Assembly: GCF_023898315.1 (NCBI RefSeq) | Contig: NC_064622.1 | Location: 177,216,178-177,280,177 of the forward strand | Reading direction: 5' to 3' | Source of the DNA: Schistocerca nitens | Lineage: Eukaryota > Arthropoda > Insecta > Orthoptera > Acrididae | Length of the DNA stretch: 64,000 nucleotides | Shown here: positions 1 through 10,606 of the stretch, piece by piece | Layout of the letters: the number at the start of each line of letters is the position of its first letter | How positions within the stretch are numbered: the stretch's first letter is position 1 | The notes under the pieces: generated by a model | Databases searched by the model: none | The model's input: the letters and a program-made list of their open reading frames with translations, nothing else | What the model was told of the DNA's origin: nothing | Translations under genes and position numbers: made by a program

Positions 1-1392
1 AGTTATGTGACTGGATCTGTGATTTCCTGTCAGAGGAGTCACAGTTCGTAGCAACTGACGGAAAGACATCGAGTACAACAGAAGTGATTTCTGGCGTTCC
101 CCAAGGTAGTGTTATAGGCTCTTTGCTGTTCCTTATCTATATAAACGATTTGGGAGACAATCTGAGCAGCCGCCTTCGGTTGTTTGCAGATGACGCTGTC
201 GTTTATAGACTAATAAAGTCATCAGAAGATCAAAACAAACTGCAAAACGATACAGAAGAAATATCGGAATAGTGCGAACAGTGGCGGTTGACCTTAAATA
301 ACGAAAAGTGTGAGGTCATCCACATGAGTGCTAAAAGGAAGTCGTTAAATTTCGGTTACACGATAAATCAGTCTAATCTAAAAGCCGTAAATTCAACTAA
401 ATAACTAGGTATTACAATTACGAACAACTTAAATTGGAAGGAAAATATAGAAAATGTTGTGGGGAAGGCTAACCAAAGACTGCGTTTTATTGGCAGGACA
501 TTTAGAAAATGTAACAGACCTACTAAGAAGACTGCCTACACTACGCTTGTCCGTCCTCTTTTAGAATACTGCTGCGCGGTGTGGGATCCTTACCAGATAG
601 GACTGACGGAGTACATTGAAAAAGTTCAAAGAAAGGCAGCACGTTTTGTATTATCGCGAAATATGGGAGAGAGTGTCACAGAAATGATACAGGATTTGGG
701 ATGGACGTCATTAAAAGAAAGGCGTTTTTCGTTGCGACGGAATCTTCTCACGAAATTCCAATCACCAACTTTCTCCTCCGAATGCGAAAATATTTTGTTG
801 ACACCGACTGACATAGGGAGGAACGATCACCAAGATAAAATAAGGGAAATCAGAGCTCGACGGAAAGATATAGGTGTTCATTCTTACCGCGCTATACGGT
901 ATTGGAATAATAGAGAATTGTGAAGTTGGTTCGATGAACCCTCTGCCAGGCACTCAAATGTGAAATTTCTTGGCAGATTAAAACTGTGTGCCGGTCCGAG
1001 ACTCGAACTCGGGACCTTTGCCTTTCGCGGGGAAGTGCTCCACCGACTGAGCTACCCAAGCACGACTCACGCCCCGTCCTCACAGCTTTACTTCTGCCAG
1101 TATCTCGTCTCCTACCTTCCAAACTTTACAGAAGCTCTCCTGCGAACCTTGCAGAACTAGCACTCCTGGAAGAAAGGATATTGCGGAGACATGGCTTAGC
1201 CACAGCCTGGGAGATGTTTCTAGAATGAAATTCTCACTCTACAGCGGAGTGTGCGCTGGTATGAAACTTCCGGCACACAGTTTTAATCTGTCAGGAAGCT
1301 TCACATCAGCGCACACTCCGCTGTAGAGTGAAAATTTCATTCTACACTTAAATATGATTTGCAAAGTATCCATGTAGATGTAGATGTGTGTG
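1..1392 (+). mobile_element. CR1/L2-like LINE, 3' part, copy 1
   Basis: Non-LTR retrotransposon cut by the window edge. One frame starting at base 3 reads as the second half of a reverse transcriptase. It shows GVPQGS near residue 36, the catalytic FADD motif, a W-L-T-L-N thumb region, and a C-terminal domain with LRFIGRT and LEYCCAVWDPYQ. The frame ends at 923 and carries two in-frame stops, TAG at 270-272 where a tryptophan is expected and TAA near 403 where a tyrosine is expected, so the copy is dead. A palindromic SINE (964-1344) sits in the 3' UTR. The LINE resumes at 1358 and ends in two TGTAGATG-type units. The 24107-25764 and 58489-60004 copies show the same layout. The clade is judged by eye; Jockey-group is the alternative. 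Confidence 0.85.
964..1344 (-). mobile_element. tRNA-headed palindromic SINE (type G), copy 1
   Basis: Insertion in the LINE 3' UTR flanked by imperfect 13-bp duplications (CACTCAAATGTGA at 951-963 and CACTTAAATATGA at 1345-1357). On the minus strand it has a tRNA-like head with a TAGCTCAGT A-box and a GAGTTCGAGTCTCGG B-box at about 1000-1065. Its right third is an inverted repeat: 1222-1257 is the complement of 1309-1344. The long duplication points to LINE-type retroposition. A short relative lies at 33582-33714. Confidence 0.75.
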
Positions 1393-2037
1393 ACGTTGTT
1401 GCCAGTAGTGATCGTGCGGTGAAGGATAGCATCAGCCACTCGAAATACTGAAAACTGTAGGTGCGAGCTTGTGGTTTTGTAGCAGTTCGTAAGCCTGGAG
1501 TGGTTTTTTAGTTGGGCGCACCTGTAGCGGTCTCGCAGGCGCAGTACTGACGCCGTCGCACCCGGGCGACCAGCGCGGCGCGTGTCGTGTGGTGGACGGC
1601 TTGCGCGTGGCGTGCGCGGGGCGCGTGCACGAACAGCAGCACGCCCACCCCTGCAGCCGCTGCCCTGCCCCTGCTCCGGCACGCCAACCTGTTGGCACAC
1701 TACCCGCGTTCCACGCTTTTCGCGAGCACGCACTGCCGTCTGGCACACTGACCGACTTCCGCAAAACGCGCATTTCCGTACAGACACAGATCTGAAAATA
1801 ATTACGTTCCACTTTCGGGGAATTTCTGGCAGTTAACTAATAATTTGTTCCGTCCGTACAACCGTTTCTTCGTCCACGGCCCCGTTTATACGCCGGCTGT
1901 CTACGCTAGGCACTCACGCCATAAAGGAGCCCGCAATACACGAATTTAAAGTAAAGAAGTCTCTCTTTGAAAGCTGCGTCCCAGGGCCTCATATAATAGT
2001 AAAACACTAGTTTTCGACGGACTGCTGATGTCAAGTA
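1393..2037. other. Unannotated, GC-rich core at about 1510-1760
   Basis: No recognisable gene or repeat. The core is CpG-rich and open in several frames on both strands, which is expected from composition alone; the arginine- and proline-rich peptides resemble no family I know. It could be a CpG-island fragment of a host gene or part of an unrecognised repeat. Confidence 0.4.
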
Positions 2038-3444
2038 CACTGCTGGCCATTAAAATTGCTACACCACGAAGATGACGTGCTACAGACGCGAAATTTAACC
2101 GACAGGAAGAAGATGCTGTGATATACAAATGATGAGCTTTTCAGAGCATTCACACAAGGTTGGCGACGGTAGCGACACCTACAAAGTGCTGACACGAGGA
2201 AAGTTGCCAACCGATTTCTCATACACAAACAACAGTTGACCGGCGTTGCCTGGTGAAACGTTGTTGTGATGCATCGTGTAAGGAGGAGAAGTGCGTACCA
2301 TCACGTTTACGACTTTGATAAAGGTCGGATTGTAGCCTATCGCGATTACGGTTCATCGTAACGCGACATTGCTGCTCGCGTTGGGCGACATCCAATGACT
2401 GTTACCAGAATATGAAATCGGTGGGTTCAGCAGGGTAATACGGAACGCCGTGCTGGATCCCAAAGGCCTCGTATCACTAGCAGTCGAGATGACAGGCATC
2501 TTATCCGCATAACTGTAACGGATCGTACAGCCACGTCTCGATCCCTGAGTCAACAGATGGGGACGTTTGCAAGACAACAACCATCTGCACGAATATTCCG
2601 ACGACGTTTGCAGCAGCATGGACTATCAGATCTGAGACCATGGCTACGGTTACCCTTGACGCTGCACCACAGACAGGAGCGCCTGCGATGGTGTACTCAA
2701 CGACGAACCTGGCTGCACGAATGGCAAAACATCATTTTTTCGGATGAATCCAGGTTCTGCTTACGGCATCATGATGGTCGCAGCCGTGTTTGGCGACATC
2801 GTGGTGAATGCACATTGGAAGCGTGTATTCCTCATCGCCATACTGGCGTATCACCCGGCGTGATGGCATGGGGTGCCATTGGTTACACGTCTCGGTCACC
2901 TCTTGTTCGCATTGACGGCACTTTGAACAGTGGACGTTACATTTCAGATGTATTACGATCCGTGGCTCTACCCTTCATTCAATCCCTGCGAAACCCTACA
3001 TTTCAGCAGGATAATGCACTACCGCATGTTGCAGGTCCTGTACGGGCCTTTCTGGATACAGAAAATGTTCGATTGCTGCCCTGGCCAGCACATTCTCCAG
3101 ATCTCTCACCAACTGAAAACGTCAGGTCAATGGTGGCCGAGCAACTGTCTCGTCAGAAAACGCCAGTCACTACTCCTGATGAACTGTGGTATCGTGTTGA
3201 AGCTGCATGGGCAGCTGTACCTGTACACGCCATCCAAGCTCTGTTTGACTCAATGCCCAGGCGTATCAAGGCCGTTATTACGGCCTGAGGTGGTGGTTCT
3301 GGGTACTGATTTCTCAGGATCTATGCACCCAAATTGCGTGAAAATGTAATCACGTGTCAGTTCTAGTATAATATATTTGTCCAATGAATACCCGTTTATC
3401 ATCTGCATTTCTTCTTGGTGTAGAAATTTTAAAGGCCAGTAGTG
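2038..3444 (+). mobile_element. Tc1-like DNA transposon, complete ends
   Basis: A 1.4-kb element bounded by TA dinucleotides, with terminal inverted repeats that begin CACTGCTGGCC on the left and end GGCCAGTAGTG on the right (CACTACTGGCC when complemented); similarity runs about 25 bp. The length fits the Tc1 family (1.3-1.7 kb). The single gene is a degenerate transposase (2269-3288). The ends look whole, so it could have been moved in trans by a related enzyme before further decay. Confidence 0.9.
2269..3288 (+). pseudogene. Tc1-like DDE transposase, degenerate
   Basis: Cut-and-paste transposase of the Tc1/mariner superfamily. The frame begins at an ATG at 2269. The N-terminal helix-turn-helix half contains two in-frame stops, a TAA near 2358 and a TGA in place of a tryptophan near 2414. 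The catalytic half from 2557 (243 residues) is open. The DDE triad is visible: the first Asp in FSDESRF, the second in FQQDNA, and Glu in SPTENV. By my count 34 residues separate the last two, the classic DD34E spacing. The usual SPIEHVW is altered to SPTENVR, another sign of decay. The product would act in the nucleus on the element's own terminal repeats, but no full-length enzyme can be made. Confidence 0.9.
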
Positions 3445-3523
3445 TAAGTCAGAATTATATACGAAAATAGTAACTGTTCTCGAAAGAACAGATACCATTG
3501 ATGACCCTGCAGCTTCTCTAGAA

Positions 3524-4284
3524 TAAATGATAATTAACTGAAACCCTCAGCTGCCCACAGGTGTTTTTGATATACCTCGATGGGGACAGCTGAAAATGTG
3601 TGCCCTGACCGGCACTCGAACCCGGGATCTTCTGCTTACATAGCTGACGCTCTATCCATCTCAGCCGCCGAGGACACAGATGAATAGCGCGACTGCAGGG
3701 ACTTATCCCTTGCATGCTTCCTGTGAGACCCACATTCCCAACTGTCCACAACCTACATACGTAATGTTCTTAATATAGTTAAATGGCTATCCGGCACACC
3801 TTCGTCTATGTGAATGCGCAGAGGTTGCCCGAACTCTTACGGGAATCGTCACCTTAGTGTGCGCGAGTAACGAGTGGATGGGCAAATATCTATTAATAAC
3901 ACTACTTATGTAGATTGTGGACAGTTGGGAATGTGGGTCTCACGGGAAGCGGTTAAGGGATAAGTCCCTGCAGTCGCGCTGTTCGTCTGTGTCCTCGGTG
4001 GCTCAGATGACAGCCGGCACGGTAGCTCGAACAACCTGAACGAGTGTCATAGGACGTCCGCCACGAACAAATTCAACGAACAATATAGAACAAAATCGCC
4101 ACGAACAAATTCAACGAACAATGTAGAACAAAATCAGATTAAAAAAAAAATGGATAGAGCGTCTGCTATCCAAGCAGGAGATCCCAGGTTCGAGTCCCGG
4201 TCGGGGCACACATTTTCAGCTGTCTCCAATGAGTTATATCAACAAACCTGTCGGCAGCTGAGGGTTTCAGTTAATTATCATTTA
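3524..4284. repeat. Foldback element with tRNA-like arms
   Basis: Long inverted repeat. The left arm starts ATAAATGATAATTAACTG and the right arm ends with its complement. The arms are about 3524-3755 and 3913-4284 around a roughly 150-bp loop. Each arm carries a tRNA-like module reading inward to outward, with GGCTCAGATGGATAGAGCG as the D-arm/A-box and GGTTCGAGTCCCGGTC as the B-box. The anticodon loop would resemble Thr(TGT), but the body is too decayed to call a tRNA gene. The right arm is split by a small SINE at 4013-4149. No coding capacity is seen. Confidence 0.7.
4013..4149 (+). mobile_element. Short tRNA-like SINE (type J) inserted in foldback arm
   Basis: Begins GCCGGCACGGTAGCTC, contains two tandem copies of a roughly 40-bp AACAAATTCAACGAACAAT motif, and ends in an A10 run. 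It splits the sequence that is continuous (CTCAGATGGATAGAG) in other copies of the host foldback. The same module occurs in both arms of the foldback at 61278-63607. Confidence 0.65.
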
Positions 4285-4661
4285 AGTCAGAATTCATCTC
4301 TAGCCTCTCACATCCTCACGTCAATTTCCTAGTGGCGCCCCGTTAGACGTATGCAATTTCAGTTAGCTATATCACTAAGACTTTCAAAAATGAGACTAAT
4401 GAAATTTTGCAATGAGTTCGATTTCCCGGTAAGCAGTAATTTTCTTTACTTACAATCCCCAGACGCGTAGTCCTCTTGCAGCTGGGGACAACTGTTTACA
4501 TATATTACTGGAACTACGGATAATAACGCCTTTGTCCACTTTTTTTCGCTTCTTATTGAATTACACGATGTATTTCGGACCTTGTGGGTCCATTGTTAGG
4601 TGCAATTCGTCTTGATACGTTATTTACTTCTGCTCTTGAGTGAAGTGACCCGAATTCTGTA
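4285..4661. other. No feature seen
   Basis: AT-rich sequence between two repeats. I see no coding pattern, tRNA-like block or inverted repeat. Confidence 0.4.
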
Positions 4662-5278
4662 GAGGGCAGTCAAATGAGAACGAGACAGATAGAAAACAGA
4701 AAGTAAACTGTTAATTATATTAAAAGTAATCTCGATAACTGTTACTATATTTATCCCACGGTGAGACAAGAGGATCAATGGCTTTGTGGAAAACGTTTGC
4801 GGTTGTCTACGGAACCATGACAGTACCTAGACGTGAACCTCTTCGTCCGAAGCCAATAGACGGCACGGTTGTCTTTTTTCAGGGCTCCAAAAATATGGAA
4901 AGCGCATGGGGAAAGACTGAGACTGTATGGAGGATTTGGGCGGGCCCTTATGTAGGTTGTTTCGACTACGCTGCACAAGTTTCGCCGGGGACCCCTTACA
5001 CGTCGTCTACACAGTGCCCATTTTACCCCATACGATGTCCATATTTTTGGTGCCCTGAAGTAAGATATTCGTGGTCGTCGATCTGCTTCGGACGAAGAGG
5101 CGCATGCCTGGGTACAATCATTCTTCCGTTGGCAGCCGCAAACATTTTTCCATGAAGGCATTAATCGTCTTGTCTCACAGCCGGATAAATGTATCAACAG
5201 TTTCAGCGATTACTTTTGAAATAGTTAAGAGTTAACCTACTTTTATTCCATCTGTCTCGTTTTCATTTGACTGCCCCT
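4662..5278. mobile_element. Palindromic mariner derivative with two 3' ends
   Basis: A 617-bp element flanked by TA (4660-4661 and 5279-5280). Its ends are GAGGGCAGTCAAATG on the left and, complemented, AGGGGCAGTCAAATG on the right. The two halves are imperfect inverted copies meeting near 4970. Each half reads outward as the C-terminal end of a mariner transposase: the minus strand of the left half shows PPYS..LSPC.FHIFGALKK, and the plus strand of the right half shows HIFGALK, SDEE, then a tail ending DKCIN..SDYF before a stop. Both halves therefore derive from the 3' part of the gene and the DDE core is absent. It cannot make transposase, but both ends could be bound by one. Confidence 0.85.
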
Positions 5279-5301
5279 TATACAGCATGTTCCTGTCGTG
5301 A

Positions 5302-5493
5302 GCCGACCGCTGTGGCCGAGCGCTTCTAGGCGCTTCAGTCCGGTATCGCGCTGCTGCTACTGTCGCAGGTTCGAATCCTGCCTCGGGCATTGAATTGTGT
5401 GCTGTCCTTAGGTTAGTTAGGTTTAAGTAGTTCTGAGTCTAGGGGATTGATGACCTCAGATGTTAAGTGCCATAGTGCTTAGAGCCATTTGAA
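5302..5493 (+). mobile_element. SINE type A, copy 1
   Basis: tRNA-derived SINE: GTGGCCGAGCG A-box region, GGTTCGAATCCTGC B-box, then the conserved body TCCTTAGGTTAGTTAGG ... CATAGTGCTTAGAGCC. It is flanked by a perfect 10-bp duplication, CCTGTCGTGA, at 5292-5301 and 5494-5503. Pol III type promoter, no coding capacity. Confidence 0.92.
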
Positions 5494-5829
5494 CCTGTCG
5501 TGAGAAGGTTAGATATTAGGTTTCGTATTTAGCGTTTCAAATGACGGAACATATGAAGAGAACCAGTGGAAAAAACAGTGAAAGATGTACAGAAAAAGAC
5601 GAAGAACGTTTTTAGCCTTTTAATGCCAGCACATGTTGGTTTATCCTTTCTGTTGCCACACATGACGTCACTCAAGTCGCACGCTTGTTTATACGTTTCA
5701 AAACACATCACAGGTGTATTTCAATATGAGGTTATGAAACCTATCACATAGTGTCAGAGATCTGAGTAGTAAATAAGCTGACATATTCAAGAAAATAATT
5801 TCAATAAGTTACTAAAATAACTATGGACA
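5494..5829. other. No gene; possible 3' flank of Penelope remnant
   Basis: Apart from the second SINE duplication there is no recognisable feature. It lies downstream of the GIY-YIG coding remnant and may include its untranslated end. Confidence 0.3.
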
Positions 5830-6155
5830 GAGCTGTCTGTTCATTTAACGTATATTCAAGCTCTTTGATTTTATGGAGAAATATTTCCAGCTGTGTAACA
5901 GATTTATGATCTTACCATTGACTCCATCGTGTAGTACTACGAAATGGTTTTGTATCCTGTTGATAAAGTGTTTGGTTTCCAGCATATGCTCTGCAATAAC
6001 TGACTTTTCAAAGTGATTGAGCCTGAAAGCTTTTGTGTGTTCATGGAAATGGGTTTTAAAATTTCAACCTGTTTTCTCTATGTAGTATGTAGAACAACTG
6101 GGGAGTGATGCTTGATACACTCCACTGTTGTTGAATTTTTGGGGCTCTGTTTCTA
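5830..6155 (-). pseudogene. Penelope-like retroelement, GIY-YIG endonuclease remnant
   Basis: The minus strand reads as the C-terminal GIY-YIG nuclease of a Penelope-like element: FNNSGVYQ, then CSTYYIEKTG, then HEHTKAFR, and SVIAEHMLETKH. These match the GVY...YIG.TGR..K.R..EH...SKFAQH layout of the family. This domain nicks DNA during insertion of Penelope elements. Only the endonuclease end is visible and the copy is broken. A mariner derivative (6156-6809) abuts it on the upstream side, so the reverse-transcriptase part is either missing or lies beyond in unrecognisable form. Confidence 0.7.
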
Positions 6156-6809
6156 CGAGCGTTATTCGGAAAGTAAAGAACGATCGGTCGCGAAATGGAA
6201 AATACAGTGAAAATCTGATGAAGCTTTGCATAAATGCGTTGGGCACTGTGTTTAGTACACCCGTCGATCGCATCATGTCGCTCTTTTCAGATCTGAGCTC
6301 AGAATGTAAAGATGGCTAGAAATTAGCGTCTCCCGCCAAGTATGAAGGCCTGACGAAAGATTTCGCCTGAAGCTATGCAATCCACATAACATAAGTCATG
6401 CGGTTCGTTCTACAAGACAATTCTCGGTCGCACTGTGCAGGGGCAATGAAGGTGCTCCTGCAGCGTTTTCGATGGGAAGTGTTTGATCACCCACAAAACA
6501 GCCTGTAACTGTCTACTCCTGAGGTTTATCTCTGGTCAAATGAACGGCTGGCTATGAAGACAATATTTTGACACAGACAACGAGCTGCAGTCCAGAGTAT
6601 AAAATTGTCAAAAAGCACTGGCGGCTGCCTTCTATAACGAGGGAATTGAACAGTTTGTACAACGCTATGACAGATGTCTAAGTCTGAGCAGGGAATATGT
6701 AGAGAAGTAGGTGGAAGGTGTAGCTAACGATTACAAACAAAACAGTTTTGATTTTCACTGTGGTTTCCATTTCGCGACCTATCGTTCCTTTCTTTCTGAA
6801 TATCCCTCG
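6156..6809 (+). mobile_element. Mariner deletion derivative (family M1), copy 1
   Basis: A 654-bp element with matching terminal repeats (CGAGCGTTATTCGGAAAG on the left; CGAGGGATATTCAGAAAG when the right end is complemented) and TA at its left flank. The interior keeps only the C-terminal part of a mariner transposase: the block after the second catalytic Asp and a tail reading YDRCLSLS.EYVEK before a stop near 6710. It belongs to the same family as 60005-60666 and has the same length and internal layout, so the deletion form itself has multiplied. Confidence 0.85.
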
Positions 6810-7086
6810 AATGTGGTGGACTAGTAAGTGTCCTAACTAATTACTAGTGGAGAAAATTGTTACATTGCTTTTTTAGAATAGGCTAGCTATTTTTTCCAGA
6901 TAAGACTAGGTATGGGATGCTGGTAAATATTTTCTCTTTTTCTTAGTGTAGTTTTATTTTTGTGTATTTCTGTGTCTAAGTTATCAACTGTTTTCGCTGT
7001 GCAGCAACTGTTTATGGCAATATATTTTATAGGATCCAATTCTATCTAGGCCGTTTATTTCTAAGTTAAGTGAGTGTGCTCCATGT
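6810..7086. other. Flank of the I-like LINE, no gene seen
   Basis: AT-rich sequence that appears to continue at 12734 on the far side of the LINE insertion. It may be part of the Penelope remnant, but I cannot show this. Confidence 0.3.
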
Positions 7087-7103
7087 AGCATGGATTTAGA
7101 TGT
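7087..7103. repeat. Target-site duplication of the I-like LINE (3' side)
   Basis: TAGCATGGATTTAGATG here and TAGCATGGATCTAAATG at 12717-12733 agree at 15 of 17 positions and bracket the LINE. The ORF2 stop codon (7096-7098, minus strand) falls inside this copy. Confidence 0.75.
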
Positions 7104-10100
7104 CTTTGGACAAGCCAGTCAAAGTAATGAAACGAAGAACACGAGCAGCTGCTCGAGCGTCATCAGCTAAAATATCCTGTAAAGTAGATGGCAGAGACAG
7201 GACAACACGAGATTGACTAAAACGGGGACACGACAATAAAACATGGCGCACTGTTAATGCATGACCACAAGGGCACTGCGGGGCTGGGTCACCGGAGAGC
7301 AGGTAGCGGTGGCTAAACCGGCAATTCCCAATCCGCAACCTGGTCAGAAGGACCTCTTCTCGCCGAGATGGTCGGGAGGAGGTTGTCCAAGCAGTTGGGA
7401 ACGGTTTTACTGCCCAGAGCTTGTTTCCTTGAAGTGATGACCAAGTATCCCACCACAAAGACACAAGCCTCTTACAAACAACCCCACTAATGTCAGATGA
7501 CGGGACACAATGGGAGGCTGGCCGAGGCAGGAGGACTGCAGCCTTGGCTGCAGCATCAGCAGCCTCATTCCTAGGCACTCCTACATGGCCGGGAACCCAC
7601 AGAAAGCTGACAGGAGAGCCATCAGCAGCAGAAAAATGGAGGGACTGCTGGATCCGTTGCACCAAGGGATGCACCGGATATGGAGCTCCAAGGCTCTGAA
7701 GAGCACTGAGTGAATCAGAGCAGAGTACATACGATGAATGGCGGTGGCGGCGGTCATACTGAACGGCCTGATGGAGAGCAAAAAGCTCGGCCATAAAGCT
7801 GGAACACTGGTCGAGGAGCCGGTATTTAAAGGTGCCGGCCCCGACGACAAAGGCACAGCCGACACCATCGTCAGTTTTGGAGCCATCAGTGTAAATAAAG
7901 GTGTGACTGGCAAGTCGCGCACGAAGTTCGACAAACCGTGAGCAATACACTGCAGCCGGAGTACCCTCCTTCGGGAGCGAGCTGAGGTCGAGATAAATAT
8001 GAACCGGAGCCTGGAGCCTCGGTGGTGTCGGGCTCTTACCCTCTCTGAAGGTGGTAGCGAGGGCAAAATCCAATTGTCGAAGCAGGCGACGAAAGCGGAC
8101 TCCAGGGGGCAGCAGGGCAGACACATAAAACCCATACTGACGGTCGAGAGAATCGGCGAAGAAGGACTGATAAGAGAGGTGGTCGGGCATTGACAACAGC
8201 CGGCAGGCATACCGACAAAGCAGTACGTCGCGCCGGTAGGTCAATGGTAATTCGCTGAGGACATTAAGGGAACGTGTACAACGGGCAGCCAAATAAGAGA
8301 CGTGCGGAGACCAACAAAGTTTCCTGTCCAGTGTGAGCCCTAGGAACTTAGTTGTGTCCACGAATGGGAGAACAACGGGACCGAGATGTAAGGATGGCGG
8401 AAGGAACGCTTTATATCGCCAGAAGTTGATGCAAACCGTCTTCTCTTCAGAGAACCGGAAGCCATTTGCCACACTCCATGAGTATAGGCTGTCTAGACAA
8501 CGCTGAAGGCAGCGCTCCAGGAGGCATGTTCTCTGGGCACTGCAGTAGATCGCGAAGTCATCGACAAAAAGAGAGCCTGAGACATTAGGTGGAATGCAAT
8601 CCATATTTGGATTGATCGCTATGGCAAAAAGGGCTACGCTGAAGACGGAGCCCTGAGGCACTCCGTTCTCCTGGAGGAAGACGTCGGACAATACGGAACC
8701 CACACGTACCCTAAACTTTCGATCTGTTAAAAAGGAATCAATAAAAAGGGGCAGGCGACCGCGTAGAACCCACCTGTGCATAGTGCGGAGGATACCTCCT
8801 CTCCAACAGGTATCATAAGCCTTCTCCAAATCGAAGAACACGGCTACCGTTTGGCGCTTTCGCAAAAAGTTGTTCATGATGAATGTCGACAAGGTCACAA
8901 GGCGGTCAACAGCGGAGCGGCGGCGACGAAAGCCGCATTGAACATTGGTAAGTAGCCGTCGAGATTCAAGAATCCAAACTAACCGAGCGTTAACCATGCA
9001 CTCCATCACCTTACAGACATAGCTTGTAAGAGAAATGGGGCGGTAACTAGAAGGAAGGTGTCTATCCTTCCCGGGTTTGGGTATAGGAACAACGACGGCG
9101 TCACGCCAACGCATGGGGACTTGACCTTCGGTCCAGACGCGATTTTAGGTATGAAGAAGGAAGCTTTTGCCTGCCAGAGAAAGGTGGGCCAGCATCTGAA
9201 CGTGAATGGCATCTGGCTCCGGAACAGAGGACCGGGACAGTGCAAGTGCACGTTCGAGTTCACGCATAGTAAAGGGGGCATTATAATTTTCCAGATTCAG
9301 CGAGTGGAAGGAAGGTTGCCAAGCCTCTTCTGCCTCTTTCCTGGGAAGGAAGGCAGGGTGGTAATGGGCGGAGCTTGAAACCTCCGCGAAAAAGCGGCCG
9401 AAGGCGTTGGAGACATCCACAGGATCAACAAGGACCTCATTACCTGAAATCAGGCCAGGTACCGAGGAGTGGGCCTTAATGCCCGACAGCCGGCGCAGGC
9501 CACCCCAGACGACCGAAGAGGGAGTAAAACTGTTAAAGGAGCTGGTGAAAGAGGCCCAACAAGCTTTTTTGCTGTCTTTGATGACTCTACGGCATTGCGC
9601 TCTGAGTCGTTTGTATCCAATACAATTCGCCAACGTAGGATGGCGGCGAAAGGTGCGTAAAGCACGTCGTCGAGCACGGATAGCGTCTCTACAAGCCTCA
9701 TTCCACCAGGGGACGGAAACGCGACGTGAAGAATAGGTAGTACGAGGAATGGAACGTTCGCCAGCATTGATGATAACAGCCGTGAGGTATTCGACCTGAC
9801 TGTCACAACTGAGAAAATCGTGGTCCGGAAAGGTCGCCAGGGAGGAGTAAAGTCCCCAGTCAGCTTTCGGTATGTTCCAGCTCGAAGGACGTGGGGATGG
9901 GGTGTGGTGCAGGAGACGAACGACACAGGGGAAGTGGTCGCTCGAATAGGTGTCAGAAAGGATATACCACTCGAACCGACGGGCAAGAGTGGTAGAACAG
10001 ATCGAGAGGTCCAAGTGGGAGTAGGTATGAGTAGAGTCCGAGAGGAAAGTCGGGGCGCCAGTATTGAGGCAGACAAGATTGAGATGGTTGAAGACATCTG

Positions 10101-10563
10101 CCAAGAGGGAGCCTCTCTGACAGGATGCAGGAGAGCCCCAAAGGGGATGATGGGCATTGAAGTCGCCAAACAATAAAAACGGCGGAGGAAGCTGAACAAT
10201 CAGGTGCATCATGTCAGCCCGACTAACTGCGGATGACGATGGAGTGTAGACGGTACAAACGGAAAAAGTAAAGGCAGAAAGAGTAATACGGACAGCTATT
10301 GCTTGGAGTGGGGTGGTCAATGGGATGGGATGGTAATAGACATCGTCCCGAACGAGCAACATGACCCAAACATGAGCTGGAATACCGTCCACAGGGGTGA
10401 GGTCAGACCGCTCCGAGGTATAGTGGGTAAAAGCAATACGGTCAGTTGGGCGCAACTTGGTTTCCTGGAGACCAAGGACGAGCGGACAGAGCAGGCGGAG
10501 GAGCAGTTGTAATTCCTCCCGATTAGATCGAATACCTCTTATGTTCCAATGTAACAAAGCCAT
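7096..10563 (-). pseudogene. LINE ORF2: AP endonuclease, reverse transcriptase, RNase H
   Basis: One frame of about 1,155 codons with a single TAA near 9145. Residues 1-230 are an AP-type endonuclease: HWNIRG, LGLQETKL, FGDFNAHHPLWG and the terminal SDH motif. RT spans about 490-760: RPISLTS, motif A FFDLEKAYD, GVPQGS, and motif C FVDD in place of the commoner FADD. RNase H is at about 885-1015: IYTDGSKT, MAELFAL, LCSDSLSAL and PGHVGVPRNEAAD, so its D-E-D-H/D residues are all present. A C-terminal CPCGHALTVRHVLLSC zinc-finger-like motif follows. The ATG at 10563 is 43 bp past the ORF1 stop, which suggests reinitiation. The enzyme would nick target DNA and copy the RNA in place (target-primed reverse transcription). 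The TAA falls between the endonuclease and RT and prevents a full protein. Confidence 0.92.
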
Positions 10564-10606
10564 CGCTAGTCAGAAAAAAGGGGGAACGAAACGGGTGAAG
10601 AGCTGG

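Noticed and set aside
1239-1836. Overlapping open frames on both strands in the GC-rich block
   Set aside because: Long frames arise from high GC content. The peptides are low complexity, overlap on both strands and match no domain I know.
4778-5155. 125-residue protein on the plus strand
   Set aside because: It is a mixture of antisense and shifted readings of the palindromic mariner, not a gene.
5302-5400. tRNA gene candidates in SINE heads
   Set aside because: All tRNA-like blocks are heads of dispersed SINEs or foldback arms, with mismatched acceptor stems and target duplications around them.
7490-8210. Several open frames opposite LINE ORF2
   Set aside because: They are antisense or shifted shadows of the RNase H and RT region.
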